From NCBI GenBank assembly GCA_037447605.1, contig CM074817.1, positions 1,819,497 through 1,883,496 on the forward strand: a DNA stretch of 64,000 nucleotides. Direction: 5' to 3'. The notes beneath the pieces are model-generated. The model was not told the DNA's origin, made no database searches, and saw only the letters and a program-made list of their open reading frames with translations. The position numbers and the translations under genes were made by a program. The DNA is from Zygnema circumcarinatum (lineage: Eukaryota > Streptophyta > Zygnematophyceae > Zygnematales > Zygnemataceae). Below are positions 22,268 through 33,816 of the stretch, piece by piece; position 1 is the stretch's first letter; each line of letters opens with the position of its first letter.

Positions 22268-23737
22268 TAACGGTTGAAATCTTGGAGCATCTAGTGCTTA
22301 AGGTTCAGTCTTAGAGCTTATAGTTGTAATCCGAAAGAGTACCAAGTGAGAGTGAGGGTTTTGGAGCATACTAGAGTGGGGGGGTTTCAGATCCTTGAGA
22401 GTATGAGTTCCAAAGGGATAGATCCTTGACTAGAGAAAGAGCTGAAGATGTAGTTCTTTGGGGGAGCTGAATAGTTGGCTCAACGGTACTCAAGAGGATA
22501 GCTATGGTCAAACCTGGAGTCACGCTATGTATTTCTGCTTTGTAGCAAGTAAGTTGTCGAATACTCGCTTTGAGTAGTCACAAGGGAGAGGATGCGTTTG
22601 AGTACTAGTCTTGATGTACTGAGGAAAAGAGTGCGAAAAGAAGGCGCTAGCCTAATCCATTGATTCTAACGCTGTTTGAGAGATCCGCTCAAGGGGAGTC
22701 AAGTGGTCCGGGCGGCGTGGAGGTGCTGCATTGAGTAGCACACACTTGAGGTGACCCAACTCAGCGGAGTTGGTGGAGTCAGCGTGAGAGACGAACAAGC
22801 AAGGGTGGACTCACCTTTGGGAGCTTGTATGCTCGGATATGTAGAAGGCGAAGTGGCTTCATCGAAGGATTCGAGGGGAGAACTTACCAGCACTTCGAGA
22901 AGTGGAGAAGGCTCCAGTTCCATATCGAGATTGCCACGGTATGTGGAGGGGACTGCCCTCCCAAGCACGCTCTTGGGATTAGAGACTAGCTTTGGAGTTA
23001 GAGACTAACAAACTGGAATCTTCACATCTGTTGTGGGAGAGACTAAGAGAGGTGTAGAGTGGCAAGCAGTGCCACGTAAGGAATTAGTTCATTTCAGATG
23101 CGTCTGGGGTGAAGGAGGCCCAAGATCTAGGATCTAGGGGAGAAAGCTGCCCAGGAATCATTGCTTAAATCCTGACTAGTCTGGTGGACAGATCTAGTGG
23201 AATTGATTGTCACTAAAGTTGTTAGTGAAGGACCANNNNNNNNNNGTGAGGTCCCAGGATCATGTAGAGGAAGTTGTTGGAGAAGGAGGCACTTCATTTG
23301 GGAGGAGGCCTACAACAAATGGCGAGAGTACCACGAGGAAGATTCGGAGGACAGTTTTGAACGACCTCATGTTTATGAGGGGGTGAGCGGCAATGGAGAA
23401 GACGACATTTTGGATGTGTGAGTTGGGAGGAGAAGTTGGGACTTCTCGGGTTTACCTTTGGAGAATGACTTTGCAGATGTTGAAGGTTCCAACCACATTA
23501 TTGACAAGGTGTCAATTGGCGCCATGATGATCTGATGTGCAATCGATGCACATGCGCGGAGGGAAGACCATCGCTTAGCTGAGATGGCCCTGGGGAGAGT
23601 GCACGGCTACCGAGATTCACGTGAATCAATCAAGGGGTTGATGCGTAAGCTGCAAAGGGTATGCCTGCTAGTGTTGCTGCTTCTTAGGGTGCAATGTTAG
23701 TATAGCTTGCAAGGAACTTACGTACCAAGAGGGGGAT
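22268..23737 (+). other. LARD interior, no retroviral genes seen
   Basis: About 1.47 kb without a convincing ORF; the longest frames are under 100 codons and match no motif I know. It holds a 10-N gap (23236-23245). It ends in the polypurine tract AAGAGGGGGA at about 23727-23736. Confidence 0.7.
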
Positions 23738-25391
23738 TGTTGATGTGTGGGGTACATCAAGGTGTTGGTACTTAGTTCCTAGCATGAATGTTGTCCGGGA
23801 GATCAATGTGTTGGTATAGGGACAATGTCATGCATGAACGGTCATGCTCTTGGTAGACCTAACATGGGGGTGCCCGTATCATTAGGCAACGGCACGCGTG
23901 TCTAGGAATAGTTTATAGGGGTCGTAGGTTTGCGGGCTTTGACTTAGATCGGACCAAAGGTGCGCTGGAGTGCGCGCTTGACGATTGGAGGCGCTGGCCG
24001 CACGGACGGCGCTGGGGCTGAATTGTACGGACGACGCGGTTTGCGGACGCTGAGATTTGAAGCGCTGGAGGCTGGATTTGCTGCTGTATTACGATTGGTC
24101 GCGACAAAGACGCGAAAAACGCGCGCATCTCCGAAGGGATGTGGACGCAGGGTTCGCAATGTCGGTGGAGAACTTGTGAGATATTTGAGCCGCTGATTGG
24201 TCGCAGCCAGCGGCTAAGTGGAGTACGGAGCTGTGTCGTTGAGTGCGCCGCGAGCGCTGGAGTAATCGACGAGCGCATCTACCTGGCGTCGCTGGCGCTG
24301 AGCGCCAAACGCTGGAGGGAGTAGTTGGCGGGCGCTGAAACGATAAGTGGAATGCCTACGGCTTAATCGAGACACGCTTACGCGCGACCACTGGCTGGAG
24401 TGGGTCTTCGCTGGCTCGCATTGTACGCGTAATGGTCGGCGGCGCATGAATGCTACCGAGGGTCGGGCTAAGCGAAGCGGAACTGCACGGACGGACGGGC
24501 ATTCAGGGTCGGCTTAATCGTAGGGTTTACGCAGGCGACTAGCCGGGTCGCCAATTCCTCGGTGCGCGCCACCAGCGGAATGTATAATGGCCGCGACGTG
24601 ACAATGTGTCACGGCCACATCGCCATGGTTGCTTAAGAGAGCGCCTGGGCTCTCACCTCAACTCACCTTCACTCAACTCAAGCCTCAATCCCTCTCTCAA
24701 TGTAATCGGCCGCCTTCCTGGCCGGGCCGGTCGCTTAGGAAGAGCAAGCGAGGTTGAGGCGAGAGGAGTCCGCCTCAGGCAATGGCTAGTCGCGGAGTAA
24801 CTAGCCTCATCATGCTGCAGCGCTGAAGAAGTTGTGATGATGTGTCCCCTGGGCGCTATGCAGGGAGGAGTTCATGTAGGCAAGTAGTGCTCGCTACCGC
24901 AATGGGTGTGTAGGCTATCGAGAATAGATAGCGCTATGTGGGAGAGGGAGAATTCCAGCATGCGGGATTATGTAGGATTTCACAGCTTGTATTACACTCT
25001 TGAAGTTTGGGCTGAGCCTTGCCACGCTTCCTTACACGCGATCATCATTTCCGTCACGTGAGTCCTCGCGGCGTTGGATCGACGCGGGTGGACGCATCGG
25101 GAGGCGCCCATTGTGGCTGGGCGGTGTGTTGGGTTCAATACCCAGGAGATCATTGATGAGCTGCGGGACTCTGGAGGGAGCCGGCACTCACGGGAGGAGT
25201 TTCGGGGCTGCTCTGTAGGTGACGCTGCTTAGCTCACGCGCCAAGACCTCGGCAAGTGGGCGGACGGAAGGCAGCTTTGTGGAGGGAAGCTCGCATGTGG
25301 CCCGCGGAAGATGAAGAAAGTTTTGAGCTTCATCCGGGCATGCATTTATCCCTTCCTTGAAGTCTGCTCTCGGGCCCTCCTTGCACCAACA
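23738..25391 (+). repeat. LARD 3' LTR
   Basis: 1654 bp, TG...CA ends, followed by the target duplication ATCCT at 25392. Compared with the 5' LTR it carries many short GC-rich insertions, for example extra GCGCTGG-like pieces. Confidence 0.9.
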
Positions 25392-26790
25392 ATCCTCAAC
25401 CAAAGCATCATCAACAAAACGATCAACACATAAGACGAACGCCGAAAGTGGCAAAATTCTTAAAACACCTAATACTAATTCCACCGCTACATTGTTCCCG
25501 CGGATACCACAAAAGTGGGAGTTTTAAAGGGCAGGGCGGATACCAACCGAGACCGCTAAAACACTTCTCGGCTAAATTCTATCACAAACGATACGCCAAT
25601 CGAAAGTAGTAAATCGCGAACGCTGCGAATTCATTCGGGTCAACAGGGCTAACGATACGAAAGTATCGGCCGGCCATCGATGGAAAAGGCAAACCGAAAA
25701 GCTCGCGGCCGAAGCCCGGCCAGCATCGGTAATCGTGCTACCAAAGCCAACAAAGGACCTCCTATGGTCGCCTTTAAGCGGGTCCCGTCGCTAGACTCCA
25801 AGGTCGCTTACTCCACCGCATGCACGCTAAGAGAGGAAAGCGGAGCGGCCTCGAACGAGAATAAAATGTGCTGACAAAAAGGAAAAAGTGGACGCATCAG
25901 CAGGGCCTCTCAGAATCTCGCGAAAAAATCTCATGATCTATCCTACCTTATTAAAAGCTGCTTTGTCACATCAACCTGCAAAACAACCCAATCAGGGTGA
26001 AGATCCAACATCGCACGAATGCCATGAACTACGGCCTCGCAGCCCCCAGGGGTCGCCACACCAAACTGGTAAGGGGAAAAATGATCCTGAAAGGCCCCTT
26101 GTAACTGAAAACACATAGCGCGGCAACCAGGCCACACAAAACCTCCTTACGACATGGCCGACTTCTTTAAAAGCTTGGGAGGGCAGCCAGATCGAGTCAC
26201 GTAAGAATATGACTCACGGACGAGGGAACACGACCCTGCGATATGACACAAGCAAGCTGAAAAAGCAAACCAAACCCACTATCCCCGGTGTCTGGAGAAA
26301 ACACATCACGAAGCAACTCATAAACCATGCCCGAAGGCCCCCCTGCAGACAAATGAGGGGAGCGAGTAAGCGCCCGAATGAAAGCGGCACGATCAAGCAC
26401 AAACGAGTCGCAGACTGAGTGTTGATGAAGGAAGGGACACTTGGAAGCGCATCGCATGGGAATTCGAGATGATCCCAAGTGTCGCTGCTGCCGGCGGGAT
26501 GGCCGAGCGCTGAGCAGCCAGCATGCCTCCTGAATCGCTGCAATGACTGCCCCGACCATGTTTGAGCGAGGCGTCCGAAGGGAGGGCGGGCGAGTGGCGG
26601 CAGACGCCGACAGGGCACGAATGCGATCAGCGTGCTCGGCCTGCAAAAGCTCCCAATCCCCACCCAAAAAACGAAGACATCGCCGACGGGTCTCGCGAAC
26701 GGCGCTGGCCCCACCACGAGGGGGCAAAATTAAAACCCAAAGGGGGAAAAGAAGAAGGACATGCCAAGCGTAAAGAACATCCGATGGATC
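25392..26790 (-). mobile_element. LINE copy 2, reverse transcriptase part
   Basis: The minus strand reads PPRGGASAVRETRRRC and FLGGDWELLQ (26727 down), then SPHLSAGGPSGMVYELLRD (pre-RT block), then QFGVATPGGCEAVVHGIR and LDLHPDWVVLQVDVT (26137-25943, RT palm region). Next come IGGPLLALVARLPMLAGLRP (about 25790-25700) and LCVDRFVDDALVED up to the LARD insertion. These blocks follow the order of LINE RT domains 1-7. Stops and frameshifts show the copy is dead. Confidence 0.8.
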
Positions 26791-28200
26791 ACACTAGCAC
26801 GCAGCAAGAGGCAAAACGCGCAGCATCACTAACACAACACGCAGCCCTCGATACGAAAGCGTAAAGACGCAGGACGACGGACCCAACAAAACGACCCAAG
26901 GACATCTAAAGACCGAAAGACACGCCCAAGCAGAAATGGATCTGAAACATGCAAAGCAGGTAGACCTGTGGGCGGCAAAGTGACGGGTAGAGAAGAAGAG
27001 GGAGTAGAAGAAGGGTCGACAATGGGAGGAGGACGAAGAGGACACGCCGCGCAGCATGCGCAGCTCGGACCTGGACGCAAAACAACTCCCATAATGACCA
27101 CAGGAATTGGATAGGCCTGGGGCGAGCAGCAGGAGGGGAAGAAGGAAGAGGGGAAGAACGGACAGGAGGGGGAAGAGCAACAGCAGATGACAAGGCAAGG
27201 GGGTGGGAAGGGGAAGGGGAACGAGAGGAGCGACGAAGAGGCATGACGAAGGAGAAGGGAATGGATGAGGGAAGGGAAGCGGGTGGGCGGGGAGGAGAAA
27301 GGGGAGGGAAGGGTAGGGAAGAGAAGGGAAGGGACGGGAAGGGGAGGGAGAGGAAAGGAAAGGAATGGCGAGAGGAATAAGGGTACGGAAAAGAAGGGAA
27401 AGGGGAAAGGATAAGGGAAGGGGATGGAAGGGAAGGGGTAGAGGAAGGGGAGGGAAAGAAAGGGAGAGGAGGCGGGGGGGGGGGAGGAAAGGGAAGGGAA
27501 GAGGAGGGAAGAGAAGGGACAGGAAAGAGAAGAGAGAAGGGAGAAGAAAGGGGGGAATACGGGAAAGGAAGGGGATGGGAAAGGAAGGGAGGAGGGAAAG
27601 GAAAGGAGAGGAGGAGAAACGGGGAGGAAAGAGGGAAGGGAAGGGAAGGGAGAAAGGAAGGGGCGGGGAAATGAGAAGGGGGGGGGGAGAAGGAAAAGGA
27701 AGGGGCAGGACAAACGAAGGGATTGGAAGGGAAGGGATAGGGAAACAGAGGTGGAGGAATAAGGAAAGGAAGGGAAGGGAAGGGACCAGGGAGGCGACGG
27801 GAAGGGAGAAGGGAAACGAAGGAGAAAAACAGCAGAAAAAGGGTGGAAAGGGCATAAAAGGCGAGAGCAGCTCAAAAAGAAGAAGCACAAGGACGAAGAG
27901 ACGCAAAGGGGGAGACAAAAGGGAAAACGCAACACAGCAAGACAAGCTACGGCAGAAAATGTCAGAAAACAAGGCGAGAAACGTTAGAACAGAAAAAACC
28001 CCAGCAAAACAACAGCAAAACAACCAAAAACAAAAAACAAAAAACGAAAAGAAGCACAAACAACAAAAACAGAGCAATGCAGCAAGACACGCGACAGGAA
28101 AACGCAAAGACAACGACAAGAGGCTGCCACGTGGCCGCGGCAGAGGCAGCGGCAGCAGGCGCAACGGTCGGAAGCGACAAACCACGAACCACAAAATGTT
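26791..28200 (-). mobile_element. LINE 5' part with long purine-rich tract
   Basis: On the minus strand the LINE frame can be followed upstream through LHVSDPFLLGRVF and FCWVRRPAS near 26950-26830. Beyond this, 27100-27860 is a (GGAAG)n/(GGGA)n-like purine tract on the plus strand, and 27990-28080 is A-rich. The 466-residue minus frame and 345-residue plus frame across the tract are low complexity. The exact LINE 5' end is not visible; about 28200 is an estimate. Confidence 0.5.
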
Positions 28201-28432
28201 GTCTGAACGTTTTCTTCACGTATGTCTATTCATGTACGCGTTGTATTGTTCCGTCCCCTGTTTCACACAGGTGGCGCGTCCAGTTCCAGTTCATAAACAC
28301 CAATTCTTTTTCTTTGCTTTTACTTTTTTAAATAAAAAACATTTACAATTCTGGTCCACCGCAGCTCCTTTCCGAGGAGCTCCTCCGAAGCACCAGCTGT
28401 GAAGGGGGGAGTGGCGCCCCCTCCCGTCCGCC

Positions 28433-29608
28433 ATGGCGGCAATGACACGTGGCATTACGCGTGGCATAGACGTCTCCTACAGCGCCAGCTGTATGGCGGC
28501 CATTTGCAGAAAGGTTCCACGTGGAAGCATAAGGACTCGCCACATGGCGAGTGCAGAGACGGTCTGCAGTCTGAGCAGCGCGGAGTACGGCAGCCGCTAC
28601 AGCCGGCCCGACCGCTTCCCGCGGCTCAAGAGGAGCTCTGCAGCGCAGCGGAAGGTGGCTCCAGACCTATGGCTGCAGGGCCTGGCGGAGAGCGTGGAGG
28701 AGGTCTGCAGTGGGAGAGAGGCAGCGGGGGTGGCGGGGAGGGAGGGGGGGGGGAGGAGAGAGGGGGATGGGGACGGGGAGGGGGAGGGGGAGGGGGAGAG
28801 TGAGGGAGAAGAGAAGCGGGAGGGAGCGGGAGTCGATGAGCAGCTGCACTCAGCACTACTGAGAGCAGGGCGGTTGGATGAATGTCTCGAACTTCTGCGC
28901 TCGGCGGTTCCCTCTCCCACGGCGGCCATGGCTGCCGTTCAGCCCTTGCAGCTTCTTCCCCTCGAGCGGCGACGGTAAGTTGCAGCCTTTGCTTATTGGG
29001 TAGGGCAGGATTTCTTGAAATATGGAGGAGGAGAGCTTGAGAAAGGAGGTGGGAGGGAATGGTTGCAGGGGAGCTGATCATGTGAGCTTTTTGATAGCAG
29101 CAGTGGAGGTGGGTTCTGTCGACGTGGCGTTTGAGTATGCTGGGACTCTGCCTCCAAACATGACCACATACAATGTGCTGCTGGCTGCATTTCTGCTGGC
29201 TGACCACCAAGCAGCCATGGAGCTCCCCCTCACAACAGCTCGAGGTCGAGGTCTCTCACTCGACCGGCTCTCATTTGCACTCCTCATGTGCTCAGCTCTG
29301 AAGGTTCGCTCATCAAGTTGACTTCAGAGCCGCCTGCAGATTTAAATGGAGTTTGCTGTTGGAAGCCATGGGTTAAACTGTTTTTTTTTCCTTCGTCTTT
29401 TTCCTTCTTTATGTCTTATTCTCCTTTGTGAGTTGTTTTTGCTCGTGTTGTGCAGAAGGGAGATATGGATGATTCAGAGAAGGTATATCGGGAGGCACTG
29501 TGTGCAGGTGCCTTCCCGGACTCGGTGACCTTTGAGGCCATGGCAAATGCATGCAGGGCACATATCATAGCAAACGAATATGGCGTGGTGACAACGTTAC
29601 GAAAATAA
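28433..29608 (+). CDS. Short pentatricopeptide-repeat (PPR) protein, 3 exons
   Basis: Exons 28433-28974, 29069-29303 and 29456-29608 join in phase (GT donors GTAAGT and GTTCGC; CAG acceptors) to about 309 residues. PPR proteins bind organellar RNA in plants. Repeat-like helices are visible as LHSALLRAGRLDECLELL in exon 1, ADHVSFLIAAVEVG then PNMTTYNVLLAAF in exon 2, and KGDMDDSEKVYREALCAG with PDSVTFEAMANACRAH in exon 3. The first ~80 residues are basic and Ser-rich, which could be an organelle transit peptide. Residues ~95-125 are a low-complexity Gly/Glu stretch. Only 3-4 repeats are found, fewer than usual, and the last repeat stops early, so the gene may be truncated. The start ATG is the first in frame but is not otherwise supported. 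Confidence 0.65.
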
Positions 29609-30152
29609 AAGGCACTGCTCCTTTCTGGCATTCATTTGCGCCCTAAGGGAGCATGACCTGAATTCAGAGAGACAACAATCTACATAATTTTTCAGTTTCC
29701 AACATTTTTTATTCCAAGCAATTTCTGCACATCAATAATTCATATCAAATGAAAGGCTACTTATAATATGGACGCCCACGGAAGCCCCTTCGCTTTTGAA
29801 CCGGTTCCCATGTTCAAGTCGGTGAGTAGACGCCTTATGGTGAGTTGACTTCATTGCATCCTTGAAGATGTTTATAGTCAGCTTTCAAGACCAGGTTCGG
29901 ACGGAGTTCTGGCAGCTTGCTGCAGCTGCGACGACAAAACCATCCCCATCTCAGTCAGTACAATAAGACAAGCTGCAATGGCATGCCCCGGACCCTGCGA
30001 AAAAGCTAAACCTGTGAAACCTTCCCATTAAAATTCAATTATTGTGCCGGTGAAAAGAATTTATCCTGAATCTTCGTACCTTTTTCAAATGCTTCTTATG
30101 TAGACGGACCGCAAGTCTGCAGACGTCTTTCAGTTCTAAGTGAATCATCGCG
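29609..30152. other. Intergenic region between convergent PPR and TBC genes
   Basis: No gene or repeat recognised. It presumably holds the two 3' UTRs; AATAAT-like motifs occur near 29738. Confidence 0.4.
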
Positions 30153-33100
30153 TCATTGAAGTCCTGTTCCCCAGAACCCAATCGTCATCACCTCTGTATC
30201 GACATTCCCAATGTAGCTGCCGTTGTACAGCACTGCAGACATAAGCCCAGAGACGAAGCGGGGGGAAAGGGGAAGGAGGGGGATGAGGAGGAGGGTAGGA
30301 GTGTAGGGGAGTGTATCCCTCCTCACCTTCATGACTTGGTCAAGGGCCTGTGCCTTTGTCAATATGCTCTCTCGTCGCTTCTCCACAAGCGCTGCCACAC
30401 AATATGTGGCCACTCGTTCCTCGGGAGGAGATGCCACTCCTCCGCTGTTTAGGTGTTCTATGGTGTCCCGTCGGTATGCTCCCAGGCCCCTACTGCTACG
30501 AGTTCGCCCCCCAAAATTTGCTTTCCCCTCGCCTGCCTCGAGTGGGCGAACAAGCCCTTCAGGCTCCCTTGAGGGCTCCCAATGAGCTTCAAGAGCTGCT
30601 TCAGACGCATCATAGTCTGCAGCCCACATCATCTGCATTTCCGATGCAGAATAAATACCACATAAGCCACAGAAAATAACATTTTCAGCTGTGCTTTGCT
30701 GAGACAAGCATGTTGCTGTAAAGAGGTCTCTGCTGTCTGTCTACGCTTCGAAGCGCAAAGCATCTAATTCAGGCATACCTCCCACATGTATAGGGAATCG
30801 GCAAAGCTGAGCTCCCGTCGAAAGAGAACCATGAGTGTGCGAACTGCAAAGAATAAGCTTCCAGCTCCAATGTCCGCTGCAGGCAGTTCAGTCAGGTTGT
30901 TGAGTTAGACTGGACAAGGATTAAGAGACAAGAGGCATCATAGAGTAGAAAGGAGTAGGGTAGGGGAGGGTTCCCATAGGGTAGAAATGAAACCACTCAC
31001 TTAAATGCTTCATCACCGGTGGGTCCACAGACTCAAGAATGTTGCGGAGGGCATCAAGCTGCTGCTGCACACCAATGCTCGTTTTGTCCCCTTTGAAGTT
31101 CACACGCTGCAAGGAAAAATGGCGCGAGTCCCATGGGTTGGTTCATTCAGCTATTGATGTACTGGAGAACAAGCTGACTGCAAGTGACCCACTTTGCACT
31201 CACCACACGCCGCATCAGACGCTCGAAGCACCAAAAAGCATCGCCATCATTGGAAAAGAGCACCACCATTGGTGACATCAGATCACTCATTCCTGCAGAA
31301 CCCAAAATCCCTGCCCATCTTTTCAAGAACTCCCTCAACGTAGCCCTTCAAGTCGAAGTCAGGTCTGGATACTTTGCAAAGCTATGAAGCCAAGCATCAG
31401 AGCTTGCAGCACTATCGGAGCTTGCCTTGGCAGTATCCCACGTCATCGTCTAGCCAAGAATAGACAGCAAGTAGGTCCATCAACCGAGCACGATTGCTCT
31501 TTTTCTCGTAAAACTCCAAAGTACGGTCTGTTCGTAAAACATCCACACCTGCTTCACCCAATCCCAATGGCCATATCCACCTTGATCTTCTTTAAATGTA
31601 GCCCAATCCGCATTTCGCACTAGAAATGTGCCTACTTTTCAACCAGACCCTTCAAAGAGCAGAAACATAATGGCTCCTCACGTGTCAGACAGTTACGTCT
31701 CGGCACAAGACTTGGGAAGTTCAGATTTTTACACCATGCACTCCAGAAAATGAGAAAAAAGGCAAGTGCTATTGAATGCAACCCCACTCAAGTCCACAGA
31801 ATAATTTTTCATATGCCTAAGCAAGGCATCCTCGCAGCCAACTCTCCGCTCAAGGGCTAAATTGATGTTAAGCTATCTCGACAAGTTTAATGAACGAGAA
31901 GTCTTGGCGATATGGTGACTTCTCGAGTATATGTTCAACTGTGGAAGGAAAAATGAAAACATATGCCGTTGTCTCTCAACAAGAGACAACTTCACTATGC
32001 CATCAGCTTGTTGAAAGTGAGGCCGTGGACTCATAAATAGTTCAAGGCCCTGGAACTAGGCTCGTCTCAATGAACATGCTTGATTCATTCAGTTCTGCCC
32101 AACGAAAAACACACTTAAATGATTTGCATGTGATGCAGCAAGTCTTTCTCACGTGCTTGTGTTGCATCACTAGAGTGGCAGAAACTCCGTCAAACAATAC
32201 GCATTGGACCAAATGAGTTGTGTAAGATTGAGTATTTGCATACGGACTCTGCTTGAAGAAGTAAACGGTATGATGGTAACGTAATCTGAACTACCCCAGA
32301 TACCATAATTGCACCCCTGGAAAGAAAGACAAGAAGAGTTGAAAGAAAAGAAGTACTCACCAATTTGGTGCAAAGTCCAGCGCCATTTGCGTGCACGCTC
32401 AGAAAGCTCCAATGTACTGAGCCCACTGTCTTGCAACGACTGGTGAATGCCATCCTGCTCTCTCTCTGCATTCTCCATAGCAGCTCCATTTGTTTCTTCA
32501 GAGTTCCCCCCATCCACATCCCCTTCGTGGCGGTTTCCTGCCTCCTGCGTGCTTTCTTGAACCACATCAGCCACTGTGAAAGAACCGGCCGGAGCTGCCA
32601 GTTCTTGATCGAGAGCAGATTCTGCAGTCCCTTCCTTCTCTCCTGTCTCATTCATTTCCTGCGGTTCCTTGGTATGAACGGAAGGCCTCTCGATGGAGGT
32701 TCCATCCTCGCGAATCCGCGGGAATTCTACCACCTCTCCACATCCAATTGCCGAATCAATTTTCCGGCACTCCTCCAGTAGCTGAGCATATGCCTCCCTG
32801 TCAGCACGTCAAACTCAGTTTTCAGAATTTCATGAGTCTCATCTACCCCCTCCCCCCTGTTTCTTACGTCCTCTCCTCCCCGTCGTCACGTTTGGAGAGC
32901 CCTACCTGCGTTGCAGTCGAGTTCGTCTCCGCTCCGCCAAAGTGCTGGAAGTATCAAAAACGCCCAGAAGAAATTCCCAAACCTCTGGACGGATGTTTGG
33001 CTCCACTCCCTGCACATCCCATGATTATCACATGACCATCTGAATTCCATTCCAGCTTCCTTATATGACAAAGAGAAGAGTCGCAAGGGATATCAAGCAT

Positions 33101-33475
33101 GACCCACCCCTTTTTGCACGTGCCGAAGCACACTATCGATGCGCACAAGGCGGCCTTCTTCATCAAAAGCGGCGCGCCAACGATCTGCAGTCAACCTTTT
33201 GCGGACCTGCAGCAGCAATGCGGGCCCTTACCCTACCCAGTCAGCAAACCCTGACATTTGCTTACAATCTTGAGCACTCTCCTCTACAATAACAAATTTT
33301 GCTGTTCAAATCGTAAAATAAGGATGCATAACCCCACAGGACCACCCACTCTCGGTCGAAAGCGGCTTCCATTGCCGGGCTCCACGTCTACACGCAGAGG
33401 GTACGCCTCGTCCAAGTCCTCCCTGACACGATCTCCCTTGAATATGGCCCCGCACGTGGGAAGAAGCTCCCCCAT
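30153..33475 (-). CDS. TBC-domain Rab GTPase-activating protein (plant GYP7/TBC1D15-like)
   Basis: Exons 33475-33350, 33206-33108, 33009-32906, 32797-32361, 31548-31426, 31292-31204, 31106-31001, 30876-30779 and 30632-30327 join in phase to about 496 residues. They cover RLTADRWRAAFDEEGRL, GVEPNIRPEVWEFLLGVF, WTLHQIGVDVLRTDRTL, GYCQGMSDLMSPMV, DAFWCFERLMRRV and FAVRTLMVLFRRELSF. IGVDVLR fits the IxxDxxR arginine-finger motif and YCQG the glutamine-finger motif, so GTPase activation is expected. Such proteins switch off Rab GTPases in vesicle traffic. An acidic insert lies between the two motifs, encoded by the large exon. One donor is GC (31426/31425). The C-terminus is unsure: reading through the last donor keeps the frame open to 30153, while splicing to 30232 gives a different short tail. 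Confidence 0.85.
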
Positions 33476-33816
33476 GGAAGCCCTCCCTGCGAGGTAGACA
33501 CTCCCTCTCTAATCCTTTCCTCCTCTCCCGCCTTCTCCTCCCCCTCCTCTCTGCAGAGCAGTGTTGCAGGACGGCGAGGAGAGTAAGCAGTTGCCAAGCA
33601 AGCAGGGGTGGGTTGACTTCCGAACCACCGAAAATACGGCTAAGAAAATAAGGAAATTACAGAATTTGAATGTTCAAGTTCTAAATTCTATAAGAAGCCC
33701 TTGAAACCAAGGTTTGACATTACAGCACCAGGCTACTTCAACTTCCTCATTTTTCAGAATGCTCAAATTTAACGTGGCAACAATTGGAAATCATGCAGAG
33801 AATGTCAACTTATTAT
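33476..33816. other. Upstream region of the TBC gene
   Basis: Pyrimidine-rich near 33500-33555 on the plus strand (likely 5' UTR of the minus-strand gene), then AT-rich up to the Mutator-like element. No ORF of note. Confidence 0.4.

Larger units (their letters stand above)
20642..25391 (+). mobile_element. Non-autonomous LTR retrotransposon (LARD-type), complete with TSD
   Basis: Two long direct repeats (20642-22253 and 23738-25391) both start TGTTGATGT and end TTGCACCAACA. They flank a 1.48-kb interior with a primer-binding site right after the first LTR and a purine tract right before the second. The 5-bp ATCCT is duplicated at 20637-20641 and 25392-25396. No gag, protease, RT or integrase motif is seen in the interior, so it must have relied on another element. 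It sits inside LINE coding sequence. Confidence 0.9.

Noticed and set aside
26794-28402. Long ORFs of 466 (minus) and 345 (plus) codons
   Set aside because: Both are translations of a purine/pyrimidine tract and are low complexity throughout; only the minus end near 26800-26950 belongs to the LINE frame.
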